Origin: an uncultured bacterium | Lineage (GTDB): Bacteria > Cyanobacteriota > Vampirovibrionia > Obscuribacterales > Obscuribacteraceae | Direction of reading: 5' to 3' | Assembly (NCBI GenBank): GCA_903835185.1 | Contig: CAILLX010000059.1 | Span: forward strand, 1-59,016 | DNA length: 59,016 nt | Shown: piece by piece, positions 1-9,160 of the stretch | Layout: the number at the start of each line of letters is the position of its first letter | How positions within the stretch are numbered: the stretch's first letter is position 1 | The notes under the pieces: generated by a model | Databases searched by the model: none | Told to the model about the DNA's origin: nothing | What the model saw: the letters and a program-made list of their open reading frames with translations, nothing else | Translations under genes and position numbers: made by a program

Positions 1-111
1 CTCGTTATGACTGACTGCACTATGACCTGACTCTATTAATGACACAGCCAACCCAGCGTCTGCAATACCGCTTTTAGTCACCATTCATATTTCTCCGATT
101 TCGCCTCTTGA

Positions 112-600
112 CCTGTCTCACTGATTATAGACACGGAGGGACAGAACCAGATTGTCGCTGCAGCTATTGCTCAGGAACAGATAGACAACGTTCGCAACAC
201 ACTGTTCGGCAGCATTACCCAGCCTGGCAGCCTTATATTTAACACCCCGGCCGGACAGTCTGTCACCTACCCACTCCTCCTGAATAGAAGAACAACTAGC
301 GACTGCGGTCCTCTGTTCGTCAATCCACGCCCTCTGATGTTTGACCTTGTCGCTAATGATTGGCGCACGCCTAACGAACGCGCCATCGGTAGCGACCAGA
401 TAGCATGCTCAGCTTCCACCCAGTTTCAGCAACTGGGGTCCGACGCCAGTGTGACTGAGACAGTGACAAACAACGGCACAGGCGGCGCCCTGGCCAACAC
501 GGCAACTGTGTCCGTCACAATCTCCTGGTCTGAAGGTCAGAATGTCAAAACTTATACTGTTAGCACTCTTGTAGCTCAATACGGGATACACATTTACTGA
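112..600 (+). CDS. Minor type IV pilin-like protein (PilV-like), 5' end missing or broken
   Basis: The frame is open from 112 to the stop at 600, but the only ATG is at 337, well inside it. The translation upstream of 337 looks like real protein: a helix rich in Ala, Gln and Glu around EGQNQIVAAAIAQEQIDNV, as follows the N-terminal membrane helix of PilV-like minor pilins. The hydrophobic GFxLIE segment is not present in any forward frame of bases 1-111, and an in-frame stop lies at 109-111. So this is either a gene whose start was lost to sequence error or a contig edge, or a decayed gene. It precedes a PilW-like and a PilX-like gene on the same strand, which supports the minor-pilin reading. 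The C-terminal half is Thr/Val rich and probably beta structured. Confidence 0.5.
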   Translation, partial: PVSLIIDTEGQNQIVAAAIAQEQIDNVRNTLFGSITQPGSLIFNTPAGQSVTYPLLLNRRTTSDCGPLFVNPRPLMFDLVANDWRTPNERAIGSDQIACSASTQFQQLGSDASVTETVTNNGTGGALANTATVSVTISWSEGQNVKTYTVSTLVAQYGIHIY

Positions 601-617
601 GGTTTTAATTTACTCAC

Positions 618-1538
618 ATGAGGAGAGGCAAACATTACTTAAGAAGCTGGGACGGCGGCTTTACCCTGATAGAGATGCTGGCTTCTGCTCTGATCATCGG
701 ACTGGTGGGAGCAGGGATAGCAGGGCTGGTAATGCTCAACGGCATGACTGAGATTCGCATGTCCAACAAAGTGGATAGTCTAAACGCTGCCCGCACAGCC
801 ATCGAAAGTATCGCCAGGGACGTCCGCATGGCTCGCAATCTCGGCGATATTTTTGGCGCAATAGATGCTTTCGATCTCATCACCGGCTCAGACACTTTTC
901 CCGGTCCCAACAATCCTGTTTACTTCAGCGGGGTTACTCCAGCCAGCTTCAGAGGCTGGCCAGGTTCACCATGGCCGGCAGGTCCAGCCCCCGGCTATAC
1001 ACTGAGTAATCAATGTCTGATTGTACAGATCCCGACTTTTGATATAAACGGCTTTCCGATGGCGCTCCCACAGGGTTTCGGACATCCACCCTTAGCCGCT
1101 ACCAATGACGATGTCGATACGCTAGTTTATCTTGTTTTACAAGATCCGGCCTCAACTGCTGCCAATCCTACATTCATGCTTCAGGTAGCCGGATTTCCTG
1201 GTCAATACTCAACTATTAGCATAGCCTCCAATCCGCCCAAGACAATCCTAAGAGGCATTGTTGGACCTACAGCCAATGCCGGTCCGGTCTCAGTTGCCAA
1301 CCCTCCAGTTGTTTTTCAATTTCTAGACAAAACGCCGCTCAGCCAACCCCAAAGCGTAGGCAGCGGAGCAGCAAATGCCAACCTGACCGGGGTGCTGGTT
1401 CAATTTCAAGTCTTGAACCAGACCACTGGTACTACTGCTCCGGCAGTTGTAGGCATAAAGAGCGAAGTTTATCTGCGCAACAATAGCATCCAGACAGTAA
1501 CAGTAACCACCGATCAAATCGAAGCCAACGGAGGCTGA
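618..1538 (+). CDS. Prepilin with N-methylation motif, PilW-like minor pilin
   Basis: Predicted minor pseudopilin of a type IV pilus or type II secretion-like system, anchored in the inner membrane until assembly. Residues 13-21 read GGFTLIEML, a canonical prepilin peptidase site: cleavage after Gly14, Phe15 becomes +1, and Glu19 is the conserved +5 Glu. A hydrophobic helix runs to about residue 45, followed by an amphipathic helix (AARTAIESIARDVRMARNL) typical of PilW. The rest is a Pro/Asn/Thr-rich globular domain that I do not recognise. At 306 residues it is in the normal PilW range. It lies between the PilV-like remnant and the PilX-like gene, so the three probably form one minor-pilin operon. 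The Shine-Dalgarno is weak (GAGG 14 bases upstream of the ATG). Confidence 0.75.
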   Translation: MRRGKHYLRSWDGGFTLIEMLASALIIGLVGAGIAGLVMLNGMTEIRMSNKVDSLNAARTAIESIARDVRMARNLGDIFGAIDAFDLITGSDTFPGPNNPVYFSGVTPASFRGWPGSPWPAGPAPGYTLSNQCLIVQIPTFDINGFPMALPQGFGHPPLAATNDDVDTLVYLVLQDPASTAANPTFMLQVAGFPGQYSTISIASNPPKTILRGIVGPTANAGPVSVANPPVVFQFLDKTPLSQPQSVGSGAANANLTGVLVQFQVLNQTTGTTAPAVVGIKSEVYLRNNSIQTVTVTTDQIEANGG

Positions 1539-1567
1539 CCAAACTTCTGACAACAGGGAACTCTCTC

Positions 1568-3253
1568 ATGAACAGAATAATCACCGCTTGCAAACAATCG
1601 AAAACTCACCAGAGAAAGCGCACGCAATGCTGCCCTGACCAAAGCCGAGGCTTCTCTCTCGTAACAGTGTCAGCACTGGGTGTTGTGACTATGTTATGGT
1701 TATTCGCCATATCAGCTTCAGTCATACCGATGTACCAGCGTGCCGCCATAGGAAAGTACAACACAATTTTGCGCAGTGCTGCCGAGTCTGGGCTGGACTA
1801 CACAATATCTCAGCTCAACACTTCTATAACCAACGGGAAGGTCACTTCAGCATTGGCTGATGGGGCCTGGCATGCAGTGCCACCTGCAGCAGTTGGCAAC
1901 AACGGTGCCACTGTCACTGTCAAAGTGGTGCAGAGGGATCCGCCTCCGACATCAGCAATCTATATGGCATGCACAGTCGCCCCGACAGTCAATCCAAGCG
2001 CCTGGTATGTCGCTACTGCTTCGGCTAGCTATGCCGGAATGGCAAAGAAAATTCGCGTTGTCCTGCAGCCAAACTGTCCAATCAACAATGGGACAACTAC
2101 AGCAACCAACACAACCACCACCACTACTACCATCCCTTATTTCAAATATGCTGTATTCGGACAAAAATCGATTAGTCTAAGTGGTAATGCACACACCGAT
2201 GGCTACAACGCACAAACCGGCGTCTATGATCCTATAGGAGGCAATGTAGGCACCAACGCGCTCCCTGCTCCGGCAGGGGCAGCCGCTGGACTGAGCGGGA
2301 ATGCAAGCATAGGCGGATCGCTGTACGTCTTATCTGGTGGAACATCGACTCTAGCTAGCGGCAGCGGCAACGCGGCAATACAGAACCAGCTAATCGATGG
2401 TGGCAACGCTGCTGGTCCCAACTACAACACAAGCGGATTCAATTCGTCCAACGTCCACGACCTGGGCGCATCATATAATCCACCTCGCACACTCTCCGGT
2501 GCTGCATCAGACCCCCGCATTATCAATTCTACTAACCTGCCCTCTAGTGTAAGCTCAGGCACACTGCTACCCCAGAGTCTTGCAGCACCGCAAGGAATTC
2601 CAGCCGGAGCTACAGTAGTAAACCCGACAATCCATACACAAGGTAACGGTGGCAATGCAGTTTATACTGTGCAGCAGCCAGCAGCCAACACTGTCGTAAA
2701 TCTCGGCGCTCTGTCGCAAGCAGGGAATGTGCAATGGAAGCTCCCGCCTGGCGATTACGAAGTAAGCACACTTTCCACCTCAGGCAACGGGCAGATTCAG
2801 CTCATCGCCGGAAACAACGGACAGTATGGACAGGTCAGACTCTTTGTTCAAGGAAGCTCTTCTTCCAACGCTGTACAGATTAGCGGAAATGGCGTGGTTA
2901 ACGCATCTAACCAGCCAGGTAATTTCCAGATCTGGTACGGCGGCTCACAGAATATTCAACTGTCTGGAAATGGATCGCTGTACGGCGTCGTCTATGCTCC
3001 GCAGTCCAATGTCTCCATTAGCGGCAACGGCTCAATCTATGGAGCTGTTGTCGGCTACACCATTACCGACTCCGGCAACGGCACAGTCCGTTATGACGAG
3101 TCTCTCAGTAATAATACCAATCTGTCATACACCACCACCAGTACCAACACTACTACCACCACAACAACGAGCCTTCAGGCAGGACCGCTAACCAGTTTGC
3201 AAGCAATTACTTGGCAAGAGCCTCGCAGTTGGCAAGAGGAGCAAGCCTGGTAA
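1568..3253 (+). CDS. Large PilX-like pilus protein with SGNG-repeat beta domain
   Basis: Probable pilus-associated surface protein of 561 residues. Residues 27-38 (RGFSLVTVSALG) resemble a prepilin site followed by a hydrophobic helix to about 52, but +5 is Thr33 instead of Glu, as in PilX-type proteins and GspK. A short helix (SAAESGLDYTISQLN) follows. Residues about 190-515 contain many repeats around 'SGNG/SGNA' (ISLSGNA, ISGNGVV, LSGNGSLYG, ISGNGSIYG), predicted to fold as a repetitive beta structure such as the DUF7305-type domain seen in PilX-like proteins. Two Thr/Asn-rich tracts flank this domain (about 172-188 and 520-535) and look like linkers. An AGGGA Shine-Dalgarno sits about 8 bases before the ATG. 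Family assignment is from pattern only. Confidence 0.65.
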   Translation: MNRIITACKQSKTHQRKRTQCCPDQSRGFSLVTVSALGVVTMLWLFAISASVIPMYQRAAIGKYNTILRSAAESGLDYTISQLNTSITNGKVTSALADGAWHAVPPAAVGNNGATVTVKVVQRDPPPTSAIYMACTVAPTVNPSAWYVATASASYAGMAKKIRVVLQPNCPINNGTTTATNTTTTTTTIPYFKYAVFGQKSISLSGNAHTDGYNAQTGVYDPIGGNVGTNALPAPAGAAAGLSGNASIGGSLYVLSGGTSTLASGSGNAAIQNQLIDGGNAAGPNYNTSGFNSSNVHDLGASYNPPRTLSGAASDPRIINSTNLPSSVSSGTLLPQSLAAPQGIPAGATVVNPTIHTQGNGGNAVYTVQQPAANTVVNLGALSQAGNVQWKLPPGDYEVSTLSTSGNGQIQLIAGNNGQYGQVRLFVQGSSSSNAVQISGNGVVNASNQPGNFQIWYGGSQNIQLSGNGSLYGVVYAPQSNVSISGNGSIYGAVVGYTITDSGNGTVRYDESLSNNTNLSYTTTSTNTTTTTTTSLQAGPLTSLQAITWQEPRSWQEEQAW

Positions 3254-3318
3254 CCTGAATCTACTGACAGACAATCGGGAATTTAACTTTCCAGTCCCAC
3301 AACCTGCTCCCGTTTCAG

Positions 3319-3324
3319 TATAAT
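3319..3324 (+). promoter_or_regulatory. Candidate -10 box (TATAAT)
   Basis: A perfect TATAAT lies in the gap between the pilus cluster and the small gene at 3409. I see no convincing -35 at 17 bases, so this is only a candidate promoter for the downstream gene. Confidence 0.3.
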
Positions 3325-3408
3325 CTCCAATCTAGGACGCGTGAATTGCAAGCGCTTCCTGTTAATGCTAGTACCACCGGTAGTACTGACTCTGTGGGAG
3401 ATTATGCT

Positions 3409-3636
3409 GTGGCTATTAAGATGACATTAGAAGAGGCGCTCCGAGAAGCACTGCAGGATGACGACAAGATCTCAAAATACGAAGCTGAAGTCATCCATGA
3501 GTTTGTGCTCGCTGACGGCAAAATGACCGCTTCTGACAAGGAGTTGTTACGTAAAGCTCTCAAAGACGATCATTTTGACGACAAAGCTTTTGCCATCCTC
3601 TCAGATCTGCTAGTAAGAACAGACGCAAAGATGTAA
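3409..3636 (+). CDS. Small acidic helical protein, possibly TerB-like
   Basis: A 75-residue protein if it starts at GTG 3409. I prefer this start because GGGAG at 3396-3400 gives good Shine-Dalgarno spacing; the frame is open further upstream (TTG at 3346) and there is an ATG at 3421. The sequence is highly charged and helical, with motifs such as DDDKISKYEAEVIHEFV and LADGKMTASDKELL that resemble the acidic 'aDGk..e.E...l' helices of TerB-like or EF-hand-like domains. No signal peptide or membrane segment. Function unknown; the similarity is too short to be sure. Confidence 0.55.
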   Translation: MAIKMTLEEALREALQDDDKISKYEAEVIHEFVLADGKMTASDKELLRKALKDDHFDDKAFAILSDLLVRTDAKM

Positions 3637-3714
3637 GGGCTGCACTAGTAACTTTTCACAGAGAATTTGATTGATTCAGTCCGTCATAGGCTCTGGTTAG
3701 TAAACATTAGCGAT

Positions 3715-3746
3715 ATACCAAACGCAAATAGATTTGCATTTGGTAT
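3715..3746. repeat. 15-bp imperfect palindrome ahead of the AAA ATPase gene
   Basis: TACCAAACGCAAAT (3716-3729) faces ATTTGCATTTGGTA (3732-3745) with one mismatch and a two-base centre; A3715 and T3746 extend the arms. It sits between the upstream TTG of the ATPase reading frame and the start of its conserved domain, so it is probably upstream regulatory DNA (operator or RNA hairpin) and not coding sequence. Confidence 0.5.
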
Positions 3747-3798
3747 GACCATATGCAATTATGGTTGCAGTTGGTTAAATCGATGCGGGTGGTATGTT

Positions 3799-4941
3799 TT
3801 GAAGCGTCGAGAATACTGGATAAATAAGATCGAGGAAGCCTGGGGACGGCACAGCATTGTCTGGTTGTCTGGGGTAAGGCGTGCCGGCAAGACATGTTTG
3901 TCCCAGTGCCTGCCTGAAATTGAGTACCTTGATTGCGAGCTGCCACGGGTCAGGCAGCGCTTAGAAGACCCGGAGGGGTTCTTAAGCAGTCTTGGCAGTC
4001 GCCGGCTTGTACTCGACGAGATTCACAGATTGGCTAATCCGTCAGAGCTTCTCAAAATAGCAGCTGATCATTACCCGGCAGTGCGGATTGTGGCTACCGG
4101 TTCATCGCGCCTGGGAGCCTCGTTCAAGTTTAAGGACACCCTTGCCGGGCGGAAGTCCGACATCTGGCTTACGCCTATGAATTCACACGATTTGCATGAC
4201 TTTAATGCTGGCGATTTAAAGCATCGACTGCTGCGTGGTGGCTTGCCGCCTTTCTTTCTCGCGCCTTCACTTGCCGAAGGCGAGTTCCAGTCCTGGGTAG
4301 ATGCATTCTGGTCGAAAGATATTCAGGAACTGTTTCGACTGGAACGCCGATATTCGTTTAACCGGTTCTTTGAGCTGCTTATGCTTTCCAGTGGCGGCAT
4401 CTTTGAAGCGACACGCTTTGCTGGCGATTGTGAAGCCAGTCGCCAGACGATTACAAATTATCTTTCTGTTCTGGAGGAAACATTTGTTGCTCATGTACTC
4501 AGGCCATTCCATACAAGAAAATCATCCGAGATAGTGTCTTCGCCAAAAGTGTATGCATTCGATACTGGCTTCACTGCATACTGGCGGGGGTGGTATGAGT
4601 TGCGCCGGGAAGATATGGGGCTGCTCTGGGAACATTTTGTTTTGAACGAGCTTAATTCAATTTTGCAAGGAAGAGAAATCCGGTACTGGCGCGACAAACA
4701 AGGGCACGAGATTGATTTTGTTATCCCCCGCAGTGGAACGGCACCACTTGCCATTGAATGCAAATGGTCAGTAAAAGCGTTTGATCCTGCAAATTTGCAG
4801 CTATTCAGAAAGCGATATCCGGACGGTGAAAATCTGATTGTTTGTGCTGATGTCAGTGCTGCATACAAGCGGAACTTCGATGGGCTGGAGGTTTGCTTTT
4901 CCCCAGTAGGTTCTTTATCAAACTTTCTCGAGAAGAAGTAA
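3799..4941 (+). CDS. AAA family ATPase with DUF4143 domain
   Basis: Predicted cytoplasmic ATPase of the AAA_14/DUF4143 class, often called 'archaeal-type' or toxin-antitoxin-linked ATPases; the substrate is unknown. Visible motifs are the Walker A-like SGVRRAGKT, the Walker B LVLDEIHRL, the sensor-like VATGSSR, then RLLRGGLPPFFL, and a C-terminal DUF4143 with a nuclease-like strand EIRYWRDKQGHEIDFVI ... LAIECKWS. The last part (E-x-D, E-C-K) has the look of a PD-(D/E)XK fold, as in many members. The frame is open from TTG 3667 and has an ATG at 3745, but those residues match no family sequence and span a palindrome. I choose TTG 3799 (LKRREYWI...), preceded by GGGTGG at 6 bases. It converges on the helicase gene with a 30-base gap. 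Confidence 0.75.
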   Translation: MKRREYWINKIEEAWGRHSIVWLSGVRRAGKTCLSQCLPEIEYLDCELPRVRQRLEDPEGFLSSLGSRRLVLDEIHRLANPSELLKIAADHYPAVRIVATGSSRLGASFKFKDTLAGRKSDIWLTPMNSHDLHDFNAGDLKHRLLRGGLPPFFLAPSLAEGEFQSWVDAFWSKDIQELFRLERRYSFNRFFELLMLSSGGIFEATRFAGDCEASRQTITNYLSVLEETFVAHVLRPFHTRKSSEIVSSPKVYAFDTGFTAYWRGWYELRREDMGLLWEHFVLNELNSILQGREIRYWRDKQGHEIDFVIPRSGTAPLAIECKWSVKAFDPANLQLFRKRYPDGENLIVCADVSAAYKRNFDGLEVCFSPVGSLSNFLEKK

Positions 4942-4971
4942 CCGGTGTCGCGTTATTTAGGAAACGCACTA

Positions 4972-7900
4972 CTAATTCCATAGCAAGCGCTGAGATATGC
5001 TTGGTCCTACACCAAAATACCGTTCGAGAAGCTCCGGTTTTGTCTCAGTGGCAATTACAAAACCGGGACTGACATATTTGTTCCAGGCATCTTGAAAAGC
5101 GGCGCGTCCTTTTTCAGAGCGGGCAATTAGCCTGGGCAGAGCATGATAAGAAGCAATTCTCGGCTCGCTTCGCCCGCGCAGATACACCTTAAAGAAGCTG
5201 TCTTCAGCCGACCTGTCATCTTTGCGCTGACGCGGGAAAGAATATTCATATTTGGGAATAAGGAACGGCTGGTTTGTAATTGGTGCCAGAACTTCCTTAA
5301 ATGCTGATGCAAACAGTTGTGAATGCTCAGGCTCCACCTGGTCGAGAAATACCCGATACGACCCGTCGGAGCGGACGCTTGCCAGCACACTGCTATTTTC
5401 CACTCCCCGCGGCAGCAACTTCAGCTCTTTCATTGTCGAAAGAATTGCCACTCCTATATCCACCAGAGAAGACTCCTGTGTATTAGGTCGACAGACCTCC
5501 TCTTTCATACGTGCATAAAGCCCCTTATGCTTGCGCCTGGCCAGCTCCAGAGAAGCTATAAGCGGGACCAAGGCAGCAAAAGCTACAACTCCCCAGGTAA
5601 GCAACAGATAGCTAAGCACAGCCGAAGCAGCACTGCCCAAGCCGCCATACTCCCACCAGATACCGTTTAAGGCAGCCCGCAGTAGCTTGGCATGCGCTTT
5701 ATACTGGATATTGCGCCTTATATGCGGCGGTGTGAGCGCCAGTTGACGCAAGCCTGTAACCTCTACGCAGCCAAGCTCGCGATTGCTATAAGACTGCCCC
5801 ACCCTCCAGAGATCATATGCTTTCTCACGCGCCAGGGCCCTATCCATCATCTCTTGATTGAACTCAGAGGCAGAAGCAAACACTTCAGCAGCAGTAAGTT
5901 CGGAAAAGGACGGATGAACGTGCCCGACACCACATTCCACCTGTCCATCGTCAGCAATACCAAAGTATCCTTGATGTTTACGCGCAAAGCGATGATAGTC
6001 GTTGAGCCCTTTTTCGAGCGCCGGGGCTATTGAGACTACATCCCAGTTGTTTGCCACTTTGCGGGCACCAAGCGGATCTGACGTATTCAAACGGATAGAC
6101 CGACCGCGCAGCTGTTTCACTGAAACAGGCGAGGTTGTGGTAGTAAGATCAATTAGAGTGTTGAGCGATTGACAGTCCCAACCTTCACCAAAGATACCAC
6201 GCGTACCGATCAGACACTTTACTATGCCACGCTCGAACAGCTCTGTAGCCAGTCCCACATAGAGCCTGGTCTCCCAATCAGAGCTGCCGGCTGTAATCTC
6301 GCTGTAAGCGGCGTCAGGATTTTGCCTGACCAGAAGTTCAAAGTCATATCCGTCACGCGACAGGCAATCACGAGCTGCGGCAACAAATTGATCGACAATG
6401 CGCCTGTCTACAAGAAGAAGCGAGCCGGTGACCAGGCACGGGTTGACAAACTGGCTTATCTCAACGGACAGCAGCTCACGCAAGGCAGCAAGAGCACCAC
6501 CTGATTCAGCAGTCAGTACCCCCTTCAAGCCTTTAGTGGCAATGGCAGACATCTGCTCGAAGTCTGTCACTACTACAGCTCTCAACCTGTCTTGCAGATT
6601 GCGGTACTCAAGCTCGAGAATCTTTGCCACCGCCTGCGGTTTGCTCCGGCTGTACGCCAGCACTCTATCCACAGGCGAAGCTTGACGGCGCACACCTTGT
6701 TCAGTGAGCCCATAGCCGAGCTTACGCACAGCTTCTTTAATCCGGACATAAAGCTTATGATCTTCGCTCTGCGCTGAAGTTTTCAGATAGTTCAGGGCAA
6801 AATCTTCAATAAGGATCATCCAGTCGTCCAGAAACGGCGCCTGTCTGAGCGGCTCAGAAAGCTCAATCTGATGCGGGATCGGAAGCTTCATGCTCCAGAG
6901 ATAACGAATGACAGCTGCCGCCGCGGCCGGTTTTTTCTCGACAAATTCAGCCCAGTTATCCTTCTCAAGAGCGTCTACTCTTTTGAGAATCCAGGTGGTC
7001 AGAGCGCTCAGGCTCTCGCTCTCATCGGCTCCATCAGGTAGATTGTGTCCCTCAGCACCGGCACCACCTTCTGCGTCAGAACTGATTGCAGTTTCGACAG
7101 GACAGCGTTTCTCAAACGCCTTGCCAGTCGATGCAGCATCGCTGCGGGACTGTTCGGATAAGTAACGACCCAGTTGGCTCCCCAGTCTAAGCGAACTGTA
7201 TTGGGAATCGCTGCCCGCGCCTGGTGGGGAAGACTCGCAAGCAACCGCGGCACTTCCTGCGCACAACTTGGCAGTGGCGCCACTGGATGCTCCATCTAAA
7301 GCAGCTTGTACACTTTGATCCGGCAAATATATCGACTGCCCTGGCAGCTGACCGGCACCACCTATTAAGGCGGACCCAGACAGCTCTTTGAGAAGTTCAT
7401 GAAACTGTTCATGCTGCCGCTCGAGAAACTCCATCTCTTCGCCGGTAGGTTCAGTGAAATAGACCAGATCCTGAAATGGTGCCAGACCTCCTTCTCTAAC
7501 CAGGGCAGCAGTTGGCACCTGATAGTCAATGTCACCGACCAGAGAGAGATAACGGGTCTCCTGACAGGCAGATTTCCCCTCCGGTGGTGTTCCAGTCAGT
7601 CCTACCACTATCGGGTCCTCAAGCCGCTTGAGCAGGTGGTGCATGACAGCTGCCCAGTAGTCGGTTAAATGATGGCATTCATCAAATATAACCAGCTGAA
7701 ACTTCTGCCGCCGCAACGCCTGCAAAAGCTCAAGAGCATTTTCATGCAGCACATCATTTAAATCCATCACCTCTGTCAGTTTGCGCCGCAGCCTGCTTGT
7801 ATGGCGCGACATCTCGCGCTGGTAGGCGCGAGGATTGTTCTGCAGCAGTTCGAGCAGGCGCAATTCAGCACCGCCTGCTGTCACAGACATACTCCTGACA

Positions 7901-8334
7901 ATCTCATCCACCCAGGAGCTGCGTGCCAGTTTCTCCAGATATTCCTGTTCACGCCCTGGTGTCGAAAGCACCTGGTATGTAAGGAGTGTAATCGGCTTTA
8001 ACGGTCTATCTTCATGGGTGCCAATTAAGTCAGCCTGGCTGGCAGCGGAGAGTTCAGGAGGAAAGAAAAGCTCCAGCTTCTGTCCCCACTGAGACTGGAT
8101 AGTTGTATTAGGACAGAGAACCAGACTGTTGCATTTAAACTGGCTGATAATCTGCAAACCGATAATAGTCTTGCCGGCTCCAGGTGGAGCTACTATATGC
8201 AGCTCTTTCTCACCCCGCTCAAGCTTGAGATTGACCAGCTCGATAATCTCTTTCTGATAACGTCTGAGCGGATAACGAAAGCACAGTTGCCCTAAAGCCG
8301 GCTCCTCTGATTGTTCAATCTCTACTGCCATCAA
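4972..8334 (-). CDS. Large SF2 helicase (type III restriction/DEAD-like) with C-terminal membrane hairpin
   Basis: Predicted nucleic-acid-dependent ATPase of 1120 residues. RecA-like domain 1 has Walker A PPGAGKT (about 50-56), Walker B DECHH (218-222) and motif III GLTGTP (245-250). RecA-like domain 2 has GTRGIFGEGWDC (about 708-719) and motif VI QLRGRSIRL (about 739-747), the signature of ResIII/DEAD helicases, close to the actinobacterial 'RALLGEGWD' helicases. Residues about 320-445 are a Ser/Ala/Gly-rich insertion of low complexity. Near 897-932 there is a strongly hydrophobic stretch (VLSYLLLTWGVVAFAALVPL) that looks like one or two membrane helices, followed by a 190-residue unrecognised domain. 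No nuclease or methylase motif was seen. Function unknown; a defence or repair role is speculation. Confidence 0.85.
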   Translation of the reverse strand: MMAVEIEQSEEPALGQLCFRYPLRRYQKEIIELVNLKLERGEKELHIVAPPGAGKTIIGLQIISQFKCNSLVLCPNTTIQSQWGQKLELFFPPELSAASQADLIGTHEDRPLKPITLLTYQVLSTPGREQEYLEKLARSSWVDEIVRSMSVTAGGAELRLLELLQNNPRAYQREMSRHTSRLRRKLTEVMDLNDVLHENALELLQALRRQKFQLVIFDECHHLTDYWAAVMHHLLKRLEDPIVVGLTGTPPEGKSACQETRYLSLVGDIDYQVPTAALVREGGLAPFQDLVYFTEPTGEEMEFLERQHEQFHELLKELSGSALIGGAGQLPGQSIYLPDQSVQAALDGASSGATAKLCAGSAAVACESSPPGAGSDSQYSSLRLGSQLGRYLSEQSRSDAASTGKAFEKRCPVETAISSDAEGGAGAEGHNLPDGADESESLSALTTWILKRVDALEKDNWAEFVEKKPAAAAAVIRYLWSMKLPIPHQIELSEPLRQAPFLDDWMILIEDFALNYLKTSAQSEDHKLYVRIKEAVRKLGYGLTEQGVRRQASPVDRVLAYSRSKPQAVAKILELEYRNLQDRLRAVVVTDFEQMSAIATKGLKGVLTAESGGALAALRELLSVEISQFVNPCLVTGSLLLVDRRIVDQFVAAARDCLSRDGYDFELLVRQNPDAAYSEITAGSSDWETRLYVGLATELFERGIVKCLIGTRGIFGEGWDCQSLNTLIDLTTTTSPVSVKQLRGRSIRLNTSDPLGARKVANNWDVVSIAPALEKGLNDYHRFARKHQGYFGIADDGQVECGVGHVHPSFSELTAAEVFASASEFNQEMMDRALAREKAYDLWRVGQSYSNRELGCVEVTGLRQLALTPPHIRRNIQYKAHAKLLRAALNGIWWEYGGLGSAASAVLSYLLLTWGVVAFAALVPLIASLELARRKHKGLYARMKEEVCRPNTQESSLVDIGVAILSTMKELKLLPRGVENSSVLASVRSDGSYRVFLDQVEPEHSQLFASAFKEVLAPITNQPFLIPKYEYSFPRQRKDDRSAEDSFFKVYLRGRSEPRIASYHALPRLIARSEKGRAAFQDAWNKYVSPGFVIATETKPELLERYFGVGPSISQRLLWN

Positions 8335-8473
8335 ATCCCACTTTCCGAGAGCAACCTTGCCTGCTTATGCAAAACTATATGATTACAGCCTGATTGGCAA
8401 GGGTAGCTCTCAATAGTATTGCCACCGGAACAGCTGTGTTCCATTCAGCCGGGAAGCACTTACCAGGGCAGAA

Positions 8474-9160
8474 TTACATCAAACTGGATGGGCACAAGTG
8501 ATTAATCGGGCAGCCAGGACAGTTAGGATTGCGGGCATAGCAGCAGCGCCTGCCATGCCAGATGATTGTAATTGACAGTTTGGACCAATCCTGACCGGGG
8601 AAACGGCTCTGCAGGTCAAGCTCAATTTTATTGGGATCTTCAGCGGCTGACAGCCCTAACCTTGCCGACAGCCGGGACACATGAGTGTCGACTGTCCAGC
8701 CAGGTACACCGTGAGCAACGCCTAATACAGCATTAGCAGTTTTTCTCCCTACGCCAGGCAAACTGATAAGCTCGGGCACAGTGCGCGGAACCTTACAAGC
8801 AAATCGTTCGACAAGAGCAATAGCACAGGACTGAATATTCTGCGCTTTAGCATTGAAAAAACCTGTCGGTCGGATAATCTCTTTAATCTCATCCAGCGAA
8901 GCTGCAGCTAGAGCTTGTGGCGTACCAAAGCGACTGAAAAGAACTGGTGTGACCTTATTGACCATGACATCAGTGCACTGAGCCGAGAGGATGACAGCTA
9001 TCAAAAGCTGAAAGTCATCGCCAAAAGTAAGCTCGCACTCGGACTCTGGATAAGTTTGACAAAGTCGGTCTATCATCTCCTGAGCTTGCTCGCCAGACAC
9101 AAGCTTGCCACTGGAGGCTGACTGCGAGACGGACTTATTCTTTTTCTTGCCAATCGGCAT
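8474..9160 (-). CDS. nth: Endonuclease III, DNA glycosylase/AP lyase
   Basis: Base-excision repair enzyme that removes oxidised pyrimidines and cleaves the AP site. The 228-residue length is normal (about 210-230). The helix-hairpin-helix LPGVGRKTANAVLG carries the catalytic Lys, and VDTHVSRLSARLGL carries the catalytic Asp. The C-terminus holds the 4Fe-4S site with C-x6-C-x2-C-x5-C spacing (CYARNPNCPGCPINHLC). The start codon overlaps the end of ispE by 26 bases on the same strand, so it is probably translated from the ispE-rsmA transcript. The N-terminal about 18 residues are Lys/Ser-rich and non-conserved. Confidence 0.95.
   Translation of the reverse strand: MPIGKKKNKSVSQSASSGKLVSGEQAQEMIDRLCQTYPESECELTFGDDFQLLIAVILSAQCTDVMVNKVTPVLFSRFGTPQALAAASLDEIKEIIRPTGFFNAKAQNIQSCAIALVERFACKVPRTVPELISLPGVGRKTANAVLGVAHGVPGWTVDTHVSRLSARLGLSAAEDPNKIELDLQSRFPGQDWSKLSITIIWHGRRCCYARNPNCPGCPINHLCPSSLM

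Noticed and set aside
7008-7295. Alternate-frame ORF in the low-complexity part of the helicase
   Set aside because: I considered a compensated frameshift, but neither frame matches a family and the main frame runs uninterrupted on both sides.
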